In this document: piece after piece, positions 21,969 to 33,178 of the stretch
How the letters are laid out: each line of letters opens with the position of its first letter
Position numbering within the stretch: the first letter of the stretch is position 1
Assembly: GCA_022495005.1 (NCBI GenBank)
Contig: JAGYXB010000056.1
Location: 1,426,001 to 1,490,000 of the forward strand
Reading direction: 5' to 3'
Length of the DNA stretch: 64,000 nucleotides
Origin: Rhyacophila brunnea
Lineage: Eukaryota > Arthropoda > Insecta > Trichoptera > Rhyacophilidae
Program-made: the position numbers and the translations under genes
Notes under the pieces: generated by a model
The model's database searches: none
Seen by the model: only the letters and a program-made list of their open reading frames with translations
Told to the model about the DNA's origin: nothing

Positions 21969-22212
21969 GTGTGGCTAGATTTCAAAATCAGCCAAGTCCA
22001 TGATGAATGGGAGAAAAACTTTTTTTTATTTTCTCAAATACACTGTCACAAGGGTGAAAGTTTATATTATTTCGAGTATAGAATATTTAAAATTAACAAA
22101 TTCCACATTTTGATAATGCAGAAATGTTAGAAAGCAGTAGCTATTCAGCAATTCACAAAAAAGTAAACAATATCTAAAGGTGGACTTGGCTGATTTTGAA
22201 ATGTAGCGACAC
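21969..22212. mobile_element. Family P MITE, 244 bp with about 32-bp TIRs
   Basis: Left GTGTGGCTAGATTTCAAAAT and right ATTTTGAAATGTAGCGACAC are inverted, extending inwards to CAGCCAAGTCCA and TGGACTTGGCTG. No coding content. Superfamily not assigned because no duplication was seen. A partial copy lies at 11430-11575. 22213-22469 shows nothing else. Confidence 0.65.
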
Positions 22213-23009
22213 TTCCTACAAATTTAAATATTTATTTTGGTTAAATGTGACAAAATCTATAAAAACAGCATACTTCTTTACACAATTACACACATTGACA
22301 TTAAAATCCTAATTTTGTAAAAACGCGACATAAGAACTTTTTCCTTACAACCACATAAATATTATTTTATATTTATATTAACATATTATTCCCTTATTTT
22401 ATCATTTACGTCATCTAAATGTATATATTTAATTAATAAAGTAAAGGATTTTAGGAGAATATTCTCCAAACGTATTTCTGCAAACAAGATCCAACCCTCA
22501 CTAGTATCATTCTGAGATAATTCAATATTTGTGAAATTGAATTGATTATTGATTTGAAAAGTATGCGTGAGAATTTAATTTATCAAAAGTATCCCATCTG
22601 ATGAAAACACTTATGGTTTGTTTAATTATATTACTCAACGATATGATAAAAAGAGGAATTTATAGATAGATATTCACAAATTTGGCCCTGGAACTTTTTA
22701 ACAAAATACACTTATTGTGGGTTGGATCTTTATATCAAGGAGGATAGAGACAATAATAAAAATGAAAAACAAATACATCTATGATTAAAACACGTTTGCT
22801 TGCAGAGGATAAGGTTCTTGGCACATTTCAAATTGTTTTGCATATTACTAATGAGGCACAGTGCCACTTCCTAAGCACTACTTCCAGCCTGTCCTTCCAC
22901 CCAAATGTTACAGAAGCTTTTATTATTCGACCCGATATGTATGCCAAGATTATATACATATAGCTGTCTTTCGTAGAAAACAATTTTTGTTGGTATACGA
23001 GGTAGAGGT

Positions 23010-23396
23010 CTAGTTTTTTTCTAAATCGAACGTAATAGTTTCAGTATCGGGATAATTTTTAGCATTCATCAAGACGTCACTTCTCATTTTATCTTGCAAG
23101 TACTTCCAAGAGTTGTGATGCTTTATACGCTCTTCAACCAGAACACTACAAGCAGCCTCTGGTATGACACTTTTCTCTTGTATTCCAAAGAAATCACACG
23201 TATTGCAAGTATCTTTCATAAAAGGCTTGACCGGCAGATTAAACTTAGTAACAGATATGTTATTAAATTTAGAGAATGAAACTTTATTCAAGTTGGACTT
23301 TACCACTTCCTCTACGTATAAATCATAGATTTGTTGGAGTTTCATTTCAGGCATCAGAAATTTTGCATTACAATTTTCACGCCGATAGTGTGACAC
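23010..23396 (-). pseudogene. Transposase fragment, central part
   Basis: A 128-codon frame: SHYRRENCNAKFLMPEMKLQ, then IYDLYVEEV, then the paired-cysteine motif KDTCNTCDFF, then an H-x4-YLQDKM region ending ETITFDLEKN. This order (SHY.R..., YL/FLMPEM, MY.LY, DTC..CD, FDL.K) is one I know from a widespread arthropod and cnidarian transposase-like family usually left as hypothetical protein. The catalytic C-terminal half is missing, so it cannot be active. Confidence 0.6.
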
Positions 23397-23516
23397 ATAT
23401 GTCAGAGTTTTTTAAATGTGCTCCACAACAAAAAAAAATATCTTCGTAAGGTATTTTATTCCAACCTGATTGTTTGCCTCTCTTGTCAGTTATAGAATCT
23501 TCGGACCATATCTTTT

Positions 23517-24110
23517 TTATGAAGTGTCAATCGTCTTTGGAGTTATATTTTGTAAGGTCTTAACAAACATATTTCTACACACTCTTATGCCAGACAAATA
23601 GTATTGGCGAGATACGGTAGTATTAGTGGATGTGTAGCTTCGTTTAATCGGCCCTTCTTTCACACAAGCAGCAATATACATCGATTGAGCAATATATGAT
23701 CCCAATTCATAATATTTATGGAATTCAATCTCTCTTTTCCGTACAGAAACTACGTGATTACATTGAAGTGCACAATTGCAGTTTAATCAAATTAACATTT
23801 GGGATTTATTATTTTATTTCTAGAGATAACATGAGGCATGTTTTTGTATTTTTCTTTCTTCTCGAGAGAATTCAAACTTTCTATTTCGACCCTTTCGTGG
23901 CCTACCGCCTCTTATAAAAATTTGATCCGCATCAAAATTATCTGGCAGCACCTCAACTGCATGTTCAATATCAACATTTGAGTTAATTTCCATAATATTA
24001 AGGTTCAACTCACTATCTCTTTTAACGTTTAAACCATTTACTGCGTCATTTTTACTTGTATACCTAAGTATTTTGCCGGGCATCCAAATTATCTGGCGAC
24101 GACTCAACAT
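23517..24110 (-). pseudogene. Transposase fragment, N-terminal part
   Basis: The frame at 23820-24110 ends in a basic stretch, GGRPRKGRNRKFEFSREERK. The frame at 23517-23705 carries SRQYYLSGIRVCRNMFVKTL, matching the (Y.I.G..VC+..F..TL) segment that precedes the SHYRR block in the same family. Stops and frame changes separate the pieces. Order on the minus strand agrees with one original protein running from 24110 to 23010. Confidence 0.55.
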
Positions 24111-24324
24111 TCATATCCATAGTATGAAGTTTCAGTATTCTTTCAGTAGACTCATAAAATAATCCCACATCCGTATTAATTCTAAACAACTTGACCGTTT
24201 TACTTATAATATTTAAGATACTAAATGAATATCAAGTCAATTTAATATTACATCCATACTACTTGGATGTTTTTTGAAAAATTAAAAAAAGCTACCGTAA
24301 GGAAGATATAAAACTTTCAAAAAA

Positions 24325-24530
24325 GATCCAAGCTATTTGGATCTATATAGCAAAATTAATTAAACTCGAAAAGTCTTATACATTAATATGCGAAAAAGAT
24401 CCAAGCTATTTGGATCTATATAGCAAAACTAATTAAAGTCATACAGTCATATACACTAATACGCGAAAAAGATCCAGATAACTTGAATCCAGATTATAAT
24501 GTCGCTACAAAGATCCAAGTGCTTTGGATC
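24325..24530. repeat. Array of GATCCAA...TTGGATC palindromes
   Basis: Two perfect copies of GATCCAAGCTATTTGGATC start at 24325 and 24398. A diverged one starts at 24471 and another at 24512. The first three are 73 bp apart, so the unit is a 73-bp tandem repeat that includes ATATAGCAAAA and CGAAAAA. GATCCAA is also part of the element's TIR, which suggests subterminal transposase-binding sites. Confidence 0.75.
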
Positions 24531-24710
24531 TTGCCTCAGTAATATTTATTTTTTGCAAACCAGATTTTATCAAGATATCGTTTTACATAAATGTCGTACA
24601 CTTTGGATCTTTTTTTGCAGAATATGGAGTACAATTTTCTCTACGCGTTGGTATATTATGTAACTCAATTTTGGTCATTTGTGGGTTGGATCTTGTTTGC
24701 AGAAATACGT

Positions 24711-25330
24711 CCTACTATCTTCCATCCTTGACTGAGCAAATGACTGTTTCGATATAAACTAATTTTAAGATTTTAGTTTTGACTTCGTCTATCTTTCGAT
24801 GATCGATATGTAGGTACATGACTATAGTAAAAATTATAAGTATTTAATTTGCAAGGGCCAATTATATCGATTGTCATTTCTGGCTTTAAGAATATAAATA
24901 TTATAAGTAGGCCTCGTTTGATGATAAGACTTCGTGAATAAGGGGATCAGCGGCTCGACACTTGTCACTGGCACGTCAGTTAGCTTCACTCTTATGAATA
25001 CGCCTATGCTATAGCGGCCGCGAGAAGACTTCTTACGGAATAGCTGAGGTGTTAAAAAAACGACTAACAGCTAACAGTGCATCACAAAATGCACCGTCAC
25101 TACGCATAACGAGCCTCGTAGGTGACTGCAACGTAAAGCAAAGCCTTCAAAACTATTAAGGTTTTCAATTTTTCACAATTTCCTATTAAGTCCAGAAGCA
25201 ATTTTTGAGACTCCTTTACTTTCGGCTGTATGGATATTATCCGTGGCTCTATCCGACTGACTTTCTTTTAGGTATGCTTACATACTGTAGCTTAAAGTTT
25301 AGTAGGGAACTTTATTGAGCTACATATTTT
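24711..25330. other. No recognised element
   Basis: Includes a GC-richer patch near 24940-25140 (GCGGCCGCGAG, GCACCGTCACTACGC) with no frame or family match. It could be an untranslated part of the LINE whose tail follows. Confidence 0.35.
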
Positions 25331-25339
25331 TCCGACTTA

Positions 25340-25775
25340 TACCCGGCGCAAATGGAAACTGCCATTCTTGGTGGTATTGGCTTGTGTGTCTCTGATAATT
25401 ATCTGAGGAATCCAGGGCATCCGTTGTTTGTTCTCCCAAGGTGCAGAACTAACCTGCCATTAGTACCTAATGCCAATTGGGAGCGTATTAACTTTACTAT
25501 GCTTAATCAAACCGTTTCGGATATTGATATATTCCACTTACGTGAGATTGAATTTGGGTGGACGTTGTTTTATAAGATTTTAAGATAGGGTCTATCAAAC
25601 TAGTTCACTCTATGTGCTTTATTATTTCTTATTTATTTACTCACATTACTCGTATTTTTATTTGAAAAATTGTTTACACTTACTTTATGTCATATCTTGA
25701 ACGCTTTGAATTTATAATTTGTCATGTTCATTATATGTAAAATAAATCAATTTGAATTTGAAATATCTTGAGTTT
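25340..25775 (+). mobile_element. CR1/Jockey-type LINE 3' end, best preserved copy
   Basis: A 78-codon frame (25352-25588) carries the ORF2 C-terminus: HPLFVLPRCRTNLPLV, then VSDIDIFHLREIEFGWTLFY, and stop TAG. A ~180-bp 3' UTR ends in AATAAATCAATTTGAATTTG, a TTGAA-type microsatellite tail typical of these LINEs. It is uninterrupted, so it serves as the empty-site reference for the split copies at 1881-2835 and 60590-61565. Confidence 0.75.
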
Positions 25776-26089
25776 CTTTCTACCTTATACCAGTTTTAGA
25801 GAGATACATTACAATTATTCACTAATTACCTAAAATATGTTTCAATAACATCGTAAACATGTAGCAATTTTCCAATTTAGGTTTTTTGAAAGATGGATAA
25901 ATAACTATTAACTAACATATAGAACTCTCTTTAATTGATGTTTATTGCTTAACTTATATGATACGATGTTAACTCAGTGTAGTGTCTTGTATTATCGACT
26001 GCGAATTTTAGAAAATATATTATTCATCGATATATGTTACTATAAATACCTCAAATAATATACGACCGCTAAAAAAAAATATTTTTGAA

Positions 26090-26165
26090 AAAATACGACG
26101 CCCAGCGTGATTTAAATCGCGCCCTCAGGTTTCGCGTCCATGTGCTTACCAACAAAACTGTGCGT
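26090..26165 (-). repeat. tRNA-derived SINE head (family L), minus strand
   Basis: Minus strand reads GTTGGTAAGCACATGGACGC, a D-arm-like start, then GAGGGCGCGATTTAAATC (B-box-like) and GGGCGTCGTATTTTTT. Similar pieces at 40703-40746 and 57140-57230. 25776-26089 and 26166-27392 hold nothing else I recognise. Confidence 0.45.
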
Positions 26166-27392
26166 CTTATCTAATTGCGATGTCGTTACATAGCAGTTAT
26201 TACAGGCATTGCGTATTAATAATGCTAATTATTTAAATATATTGTATTTACTACGGTCCGAATGTGGTGTGGTATATCGTTCACCATACAACGAAATCCT
26301 GCATTAACCCGGATAAAGCTTTTCGTCTGGTACGTTTGGGATTCGGGAGACTGTGTGCTCCCATCTCTAGCGTTTTGTACCTACTTTGTTATTTTATGCA
26401 CTATTCTAGAGACGGGTTTGAAAATTATTTAGTCCCCCTGAGAAAACGTTTCCTGGATTTTAGACGAGATTTATCAGGTCACCAGTAACGTGGGGCACTT
26501 ATAGTTTTCAGAACTATAAAGGCAATCAATATAGAGAATAGAGGAGTATACCTACATACTGTATTTTTTTTACACTTAAAAGACATATATATTTAGCAAA
26601 AATTTAGCCTTTTGGTAAATTAAGTGTAATTAATTTTATTATTTAATTTGGAAATCTCTGGTATTAGAAATAACTCAGCTGTACACTGTAAGACCAATAT
26701 ATATATCCTAACAAACTCAAAGAGAGAAATGAAATGTTCGCGAATGGAGTCAATCAAATTGTTGATTACCGTTAGAGGCTGTATGTAACATATTTTATAT
26801 CGTTGAAATACCGCATAACTGTCAACGACCAGTTTCTATAAGCATCAATAAATATATATTTTATAAAGATTAACACATTATAATAGTTTTTAAAACATCC
26901 ATACATTGACGCAAATTGATCTTTTTAAATGACGTATATTATTTTATATTCATTTTTGTTATCTAAATAGGTGATATTTAGTTTTTCCTGTAAAATGCTC
27001 CGCTTAGCAGATGCGAGATATTTCAATTCGTGTAATTATTGTAACTAGCAAGCATACTTATGTATAGTATATTTATATTAAGAGGAACGAGGTCAGAGGT
27101 GGAAATGTTGCCATGCAGTTAAAATCGATAGTTATATTCATATTGTGCACAGGAGTGGATTAGGTAAGCAAGAAAATTGGGGACATGTAATGATAATAAA
27201 GTACTTAGGTCCGCGCCAAAATATAAATCACAGAATATCATCCGAAAAAACTTGCATCTAAAAAAGCTTCTCAATTGTAGGTAATAAAATTTCTAGCCTC
27301 CTATATGTGGATGATACTACGATAATCGGAAATTGTAAATAGTAAAAAGAATATGTGCGATCTTTTTGGGCGGATTGAAAAACCAAGCGCTG

Positions 27393-27875
27393 AAGTCTCT
27401 TTTACATGGTTCACTTTTGACGATCATCGCAGAGGAATCATCCCCAGTAACCGTGTAAACGCACATTCATCAACGAATCATCGAAAGTGATCATACGGAA
27501 TCAAAAGTGAATGAAGTTGAAGCATGCGCACTGCACCCCTGAGTACTGTCATCATATTTACATAGGTAAGTAAACTGTCATTTTTGAATGATTGAAAACA
27601 AACCGGTTAAATAGATGTCCCTGCAGTCCACATCATATTTTTAATAGTAGGTAGGTACATACTGATTTTAATAAACAAAGTGTTGTTTTGTGGTTCTAGA
27701 TTGCTGTTTCTGTGATTACCGTGTTTGCTATTTCACTTGACGCCTTTTTGGAATGAATCGAGTATTTCACTTTCGGTGAAATATCTAAGCAAAAATTAAA
27801 TGCCTAAATCTAACTCCCTACGGAGGATCATCCGCGATGATCATCCGCAGTGACTCGTGTACATGAGCCTTGAGT
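27393..27875. repeat. Probable foldback MITE, about 480 bp
   Basis: Left GATCATCGCAGAGGAATCATC and right GGATCATCCGCGATGATCAT are imperfect inverses, with TTTACATGGTTCACT and GACTCGTGTACATGAG extending the stem. Interior non-coding. No duplication identified. Confidence 0.4.
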
Positions 27876-27977
27876 TGAACCATTGTATCATTTTTTTTTT
27901 TAAATGATTGTCGATTTAATTGACAAGTTTGTTTTAAGGAATGTACCTTGCGGGGGTGTTGGGGGTGAAAGTTTAAG

Positions 27978-28208
27978 AGGCCATCCATGGACTGGAACCG
28001 TATGCGGTTTAGATCCGTGTGCCATATAATTTTTGTTCATGAAAATATATTTTCACTAAATTTGTAAGTGTAAGTGTATGGTATAAACGGATACGATCAG
28101 ATGCTTATAATATACTTTGTGAAAATATATTTCCATGAACAGAAAAGATAAGCTTAGTATGGCACACGGTTCGAAACCGCATACGGTTTCAGTCCATGGA
28201 TGGCCTAT
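27978..28208. mobile_element. MITE with about 48-bp TIRs
   Basis: Left AGGCCATCCATGGACTGGAA and right TTCAGTCCATGGATGGCCT are inverted. The stem goes on through CCGTATGCGG and TGTGCCATA and further inwards (TTCATGAAAATATATTT). 231 bp in total, non-coding. The ATGCGG/CCGCAT word is itself palindromic within each arm. 28209-28457 shows nothing else. Confidence 0.7.
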
Positions 28209-28457
28209 AAGTCACTCAATCCCCCACCGAGCGATATCAACAAGAAAATGACTGAAATGACTACAATGACTGAAAAAATAAAATTTAATATAGGATCGCT
28301 GCAGATTGACCGAAATTGTTGGCAATGCTCGTAATTTCATTGATGCTACATCTTTAATAATAAGGCAAAGAATAATATGAAAAGACAACACATACCGTGA
28401 CTGGAGTATAGGCATGGGTAATTTTCACGTGCATTGAATATCATAATATATACATAT

Positions 28458-29142
28458 CGGTGGCGAAGGGTGACTTTTCGAAAAATATAGACTGTGGGGA
28501 TCTGAGAAAAGAACAAACTTGTCAGGTTTTCTCACGAGAAATAAGAAGATAATGCGATATTACTACTAATGAATATGTACACACTAATGACAACGATACA
28601 CTAATTCAATGAAACTTCAAAAACTCACTGACAGCATAAAGTTGAGCGATGAGTTTGAATTGTAGGTACACATCAAAAATCATTACATAATATTTCTTTT
28701 TATTTTTAAAAACAATATCCTTATATTTAAATATTAATATGCGATTAAACGCCATAGCTTTTTTTATAAATTAAGTATCTAATTATTAATTATTTTGGAT
28801 AAAGTGATAAAATGACAAAAGTTTTTAGATTTTAGGCTCTGCGATAGGAACCTACCATATTTCATACAATTCATTAGACTAAACTAAGGTTACGTGACGT
28901 AAAGTCCGTACAAAAAATATCACAATTCCTTTACAAACAATCCGACTTTTATTTACGTCTAGACGAATGGCGCACTGTGGTAGGTATATTTTTTTTAAAC
29001 TTTTGCAAATTATTTTGTAATATGTATAATACATTCTTACATATAACGACATATGTCTGTCTAACATACCTAATCAAGACGTGATTATATAAATATATAT
29101 GTCAATACATTTTTCAATAATCGTCTGGAGTCTTCGCCACTG
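28458..29142. repeat. Family I MITE, copy 2
   Basis: Left end CGGTGGCGAAGGGTG and right end CTTCGCCACTG are inverted over about 10 bp. The right half (28870-29142) matches 14692-14989 (ACGTGACGTAA, ACATTCTTACATATA). Flanks do not match as an 8-bp duplication. Nothing seen in 29143-29500. Confidence 0.45.
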
Positions 29143-29500
29143 AATTGTACACCTATCTAAGATAGAATAATCCACACCTGGTTACCATAGAATATACTGA
29201 CTATAGATTTATATACTTACCAGGTAAGTAGCATGCAGGTAATTATTTATTAAGCGTGAATGTATTATTTTGACGCAAGATTGACAAGGATTATTCGAAA
29301 TCACGTGATTTAATTAATTTAAGTAGCCCCGAGAAAATGCGTTTTAACAATAATATTTACAAACATCTGTGACGACGTAGAGATATGCATATGTCATTGA
29401 TTTCAATTGGAAAAAAATATTGCTAAAAGTACCTACTTAGTCTATGACCGAGTATTTTATTATTATGAACTTATTCATTATTTATACTTAAGTATAATAT

Positions 29501-30069
29501 AGGCTGTTAAGATCCGCCATAAATAGTGCACACTGCACACTATACTTTGTCAGTCATATGTATTTGTTTTCATTGAAATAAGACTACAATTTACAGATGG
29601 TGTTGGTTATTTTTTTTAAATTCAGTTAAAACCTGTGAAAATCAAGCCATAATAGATAATAGTCAAAAAATACTTTATCGATAAAATATCTAAAATTATG
29701 CGATTAAATCATACATGATTTTGGATATTTTATGGAGAAGATAATATTTTTGATCTATTAAGTATAGTTTGGCTTAGGCAGGGCAGGTTTGAATTAAAAA
29801 AAATGAACGAACAATACGTCTAATATGTATTCTCCAACAAAAACAAATAAGTATGAATGAAAAAGTGAGAACGATTTTGTTGTATCGCCCAAACTATACA
29901 AAACTTTTATGGTTTGGATTAGGCAGGGTTTAAATATTTTTTAAAAACTAACCAAACCGTCTGTAAATTGTAGTCTTAGTTCAATAAAAACAAATACGTA
30001 TGACTAATAAAGTTTAATGTGCACTATTTATGGCGGATCTTAATAGCTTACCTCCACCTTTCGCTACTG
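29501..30069. mobile_element. Family A MITE, copy 3, uninterrupted reference
   Basis: 569 bp from AGGCTGTTAAGATCCGCC to TTTCGCTACTG. Arms are inverted for about 200 bp (GCACTATACTTTGTCAGTCA against its complement near 30010). The outermost left CAGTGGCGAAGGG is missing. Family pattern (CAGTGGCG ends, 6/8 flanks in two copies) fits hAT. The reading frames overlapping its right end at 30014-30238 are incidental. Confidence 0.65.
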
Positions 30070-30367
30070 ATATAGGGTACCAAGGCCAAAGCCTTTTATC
30101 CTTGTCATCTGTAAAGCGCAATTGTTTGTCAATTAACGAAAAGCTCATGGACCTTAATCGTGAGTCTAAAAGAAATAATAGTGTGAGTGAAAGTAGGTAT
30201 TTCAATTTACTTTTATAGGATGATTTGTTTTTGACCATCCGCTCAATGTCTATGCAAGGACAAAATATTGAGATGGAGACAGTAAAAGCATTCCATTACC
30301 TAAATCAACATACAGGAAGTTAGGTAGGTATTGATTACAAATCAATGATATTTAGTTATATAATAGT

Positions 30368-30800
30368 TAGGTATAGCGCTTATACACATGTATGAATTTT
30401 TTTGCACCAATTGTGTGTAAATTAAACTATCGCGATAATTACTGTTTACACGTAAAAGTGCTGACTGTTTCGCCAATATTATTCTTCAAGTGTGCGGTAC
30501 GTATTATTGTCATTTATAGTGCTATTTCACTCTGCGAAAATTGGTTAACCTCAAAATGAGTCTCTGCACGGTGTAGTTCGTTTTTTTTTACCGATAGGTT
30601 TGCTACTATCGTTCTACCGCGTTCTACTGCGTTCTACTGCGTTCTACTGCGTTCTAATTTCATTTTATCTATTTGACGTTGAGTTTTGAAAATTTGTAGG
30701 CAATGTAAAATAAATATCGAATGGTAGTGCTCTTGACATATTTAAGAAAATATAATAGCTCTTGTACACGTGCATGAATTTACTTGCACCAATATTATGT
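30368..30800. repeat. Family F repeat, copy 1
   Basis: Begins TATAGCGCTTATACACATG and includes GTTTACACGTAAAAGTGCTG, GTTAACCTCAAAATGAGTCT and the 10-bp minisatellite. A second F start (GTACACGTGCATGAATTTAC) lies at 30770. Other copies at 45134-45567, 47414-47995 and an end at 54362-54485. Ends around GTTTACACATGCATGG are inverted in the best copies, so probably a DNA element. Nothing seen in 30070-30367. Confidence 0.55.
30611..30656 (+). repeat. 10-bp minisatellite
   Basis: GTTCTACCGC followed by three exact GTTCTACTGC units and a partial GTTCTA, inside family F. Other F copies have a single unit here, so this is a local expansion. Confidence 0.9.
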
Positions 30801-30811
30801 ATTTTAAACCA

Positions 30812-30860
30812 GTGGTCCCCAACCCCCTTAATTTAGAAGCCGTTTTAAAACGATGAACTA
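30812..30860 (+). repeat. Solo hAT-like end
   Basis: CAGTGGTCCCCAACCCCCTT followed by AGAAGCCG resembles CAGTGGTTCCCAA-type hAT ends. No partner end found. 30861-31455 shows nothing else. Confidence 0.3.
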
Positions 30861-31455
30861 TTTTCGATTCAAAATTTTATCTTCGTATGTTTCGTGTGCA
30901 GTTTTAATAATGTAGTAAGTATTTAATCTTATGGATGCCAATATTTCCCTCAAACCATTTTATAAAAAAAAATATGAAAGATTTATATTAAGTAACTTAA
31001 TATTATAATAGTAGGTAATATTGTGATAAATAATTTAAACCTTATTTCCAATGTTTAGTTGCTTTTCCCCCAATATAAAATTATTACTCCCCTCTCCTGT
31101 CATGTTGTTGGGTAGGTATGCCAGTGGCGTGCTGACCCGCGGCTAATGGACCAAACAAGATATCGATACACATTCGACTTGCAGAAGATCGAATTCGGAA
31201 TTCCATATAAATACGAAGGAGGTTCACATGTTACCACAACTTTCAGCATTTTATACAGCTTCTAAGCGAAATAGGGGTATATTTTTTGAGTGTTCTTAAA
31301 TTGAATAAAAAATATATTTTGACCCTAAACAAATGCATTTTTTCACTACATTAATCCCTATACACATAGAGTTTATGCATACATTTTGATTTATTTATTT
31401 AAAAAATATAATTCGTATGAGATATATTAAATTCTTGCAGTTGGCATAGATATCT

Positions 31456-32272
31456 TCCTTTTCTTCTTCTTTTGGCCGTGTCCGATCCTTAATTGGAGGT
31501 TTGTATTAACAGATGTTTGTTTTTACGTGAAATGGATGTTAGCCACTTGCTCAAACTGTTAAGGCTTAATTAGATTGGCAGACGCGCAGACCCGACCCGA
31601 TTCAATAACCGTCGTGGCCAACGTCTTAACACTATTTGCAATTACACGCAACGATTCAATCGCGTTGGTCCTTGCTTTTGATTGGCTTAAAATAAACATA
31701 GTGTTGCTATTATTAAAAATATAAGTTGACCGAAAACTAGATATTTCTTAGATTGGTGGCTACACTGAACGTATTTCCGCGCAATTTTACGTGAAAAAAA
31801 CTGAGCTGTCAAAGCTCGCGAGCATCTGTGCGCGGCCGTTTGACATTTTTCGACGAGGACTGTATCCTCAGCGCTAGTCCATACATTTTTTTGAGATTTC
31901 GCCATCTTGTAGTTGAAATCGAGCAGTAGAATGTACGACCATTTGCGTGGCTCGCGGGCGCGTATTCAGCTATTTTCGTACGCTTTCGGCAATCTTCGCT
32001 TGCTAATGAATGGATCGCACGACGGAATAATAGAAAATTTTCCACTTTTGTCCCGATCGCTCACGATCCTTGAAAACCATAGAGAATAGAGTTTGACAGT
32101 CGTGGCAGACGATCGGGCCAGACGCAATCTGCCAATGTAATTTGAGCTTTAGGTCCATACTCTGACTCAATACAAATTGATAAACAATAAGTGTATTTGC
32201 CAGACTCAGGATTTCAACCTGGGACCCACGACCCTATAGGCCGACGCTTAAGCCGCGATGATGTTATGATAA
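31456..32272 (-). mobile_element. SINE S1, split by a TA-flanked MITE
   Basis: Tail half at 31456-31562 (GGCCGTGTCCGATCC, GGAGGTTTGTATTAACAG) and head half at 32150-32272 (GGTCCATACTC, GGGACCCACGACCC, TTAAGCCGCG) are collinear with the intact minus-strand copy at 15591-15808. The gap is the 587-bp element at 31563-32149. Confidence 0.7.
31563..32149. mobile_element. Family C TIR element, copy 1
   Basis: Left AGGCTTAATTAGATTGGCAG and right CTGCCAATGTAATTTGAGCT are inverted and flanked by TA on each side, inside a SINE. The second copy at 41247-41722 shows the same TA boundaries, which suggests a Tc1/mariner-type TA duplication. Minus-strand frames inside (for example MAKSQKNVWTSAEDTVLVEK at 31905) have a faint SANT/Myb look, but are short and I do not assign them. 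Confidence 0.65.
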
Positions 32273-32503
32273 AATAAGGAAATATGTCAATATAAAATTT
32301 ATTTATAGATAAGTGGGACTAGTACCTACCTACTATTTATTGTGTTTTATTTTAATTAATACACTATCTATATAATATACATACAATATATTTACTATAT
32401 ACGATATAGATCAGGGGAGGGCAAACTTTTTGGATGGAGGGCCAAATTCAAGAATTCAAAATGAGCGGCGGGCCGCAAGTAAAATACCATTTTTAGATAT
32501 ACA

Positions 32504-32806
32504 CTATTTATTATCACGAAAAATAAACATTACAAAAAAATGAATGAGAAGAATGAAACTGTTGTACATTTTTTTAAATTCAGGTGTCAATGTTGTAGTT
32601 GATATTCTCAAAACTGCTTGTAAATGGGGATCGGAGATATTTGATCGTAAAGAATTTTTATTGAGGTTCATGATCGAAAATGTTTGTTTACATATATAGG
32701 TTGATCCAAAAATAATGAAAATTTTTCGTGCATAATCTTTAAGTCGGTCGAATTTGTCTGAATTAAGGGCATTGTAAAATTTGGAGATTTCTTCACGACG
32801 ATGCAA
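32504..32806 (-). pseudogene. hAT transposase C-terminal dimerisation (hATC) fragment
   Basis: A 100-codon frame containing KIFIIFGSTYICKQTFSIMN followed by NKNSLRSNISDPHLQAVLRI. The F.s.Y.C...FS.MN..K...R..ISD.HL pattern is the hATC dimerisation region at the end of hAT transposases, especially GTF2IRD2-like ones. The usual E after C is K here. Frame and stop breaks separate it from the upstream fragment at 32924-33178. Confidence 0.8.
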
Positions 32807-32923
32807 TTCTCTTAAATCAGTGTCACACTGCAGATCAATAATCTCAAGTTGTAGCTCTGTCGGTACACTATCAATATCTATTGAAAATGGATCGCGTACT
32901 ATTGCTAAACTAGTCTCAATTTT

Positions 32924-33178
32924 TCAGAAATCACCAAATTTTTGTGAAAAGTCGTCATTCAGAGCTTTAATAATTTTACCATATTCTTCAAATTTATATT
33001 CTGATATATTCAGCAACTTCAAAGTTGCAAAGTGGTCCACGTTGTTATTCGATATTTGTTGAAGGAATAACTTGAGTTTTAATTGAAATCCATTCAAACT
33101 TTTTACCATATCATGGGCATATATTTTTTTGCCTTGCAACGCGGAGTTAAAAGTATTTAAATGTGTCACGATGTTCAA
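32924..33178 (-). pseudogene. hAT transposase central fragment
   Basis: An 84-codon frame starting MNIVTHLNTFNSALQGKKIY and then NGFQLKLKLFLQQI. This L..LN..LQGK......M...V..F..KL.L...Q pattern is the segment upstream of hATC in the GTF2IRD2-like hAT group. Separated from the hATC fragment by at least one frame change. Confidence 0.7.

Larger units (their letters stand above)
22470..24710 (-). mobile_element. DNA transposon with 28-bp TIRs and a broken transposase (Sola-like, tentative)
   Basis: The left end begins ACGTATTTCTGCAAACAAG and is followed by ATCCAACCC. The right end is its exact complement (24683-24710), so the TIRs match over 28 bp. The 2.24-kb interior holds minus-strand transposase pieces at 23517-24110 and 23010-23396, and a palindrome array next to the right end. 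A plus-strand frame at 22781-22963 is not credible. I found no clear target duplication. Assignment to Sola is a guess from the cysteine-containing SHYRR...DTCNTCDFF protein type. Confidence 0.65.

Noticed and set aside
24325..24530. CRISPR-like or satellite array
   Set aside because: Only three or four units with palindromic cores, next to a transposon TIR, in a eukaryotic genome; these are subterminal repeats.
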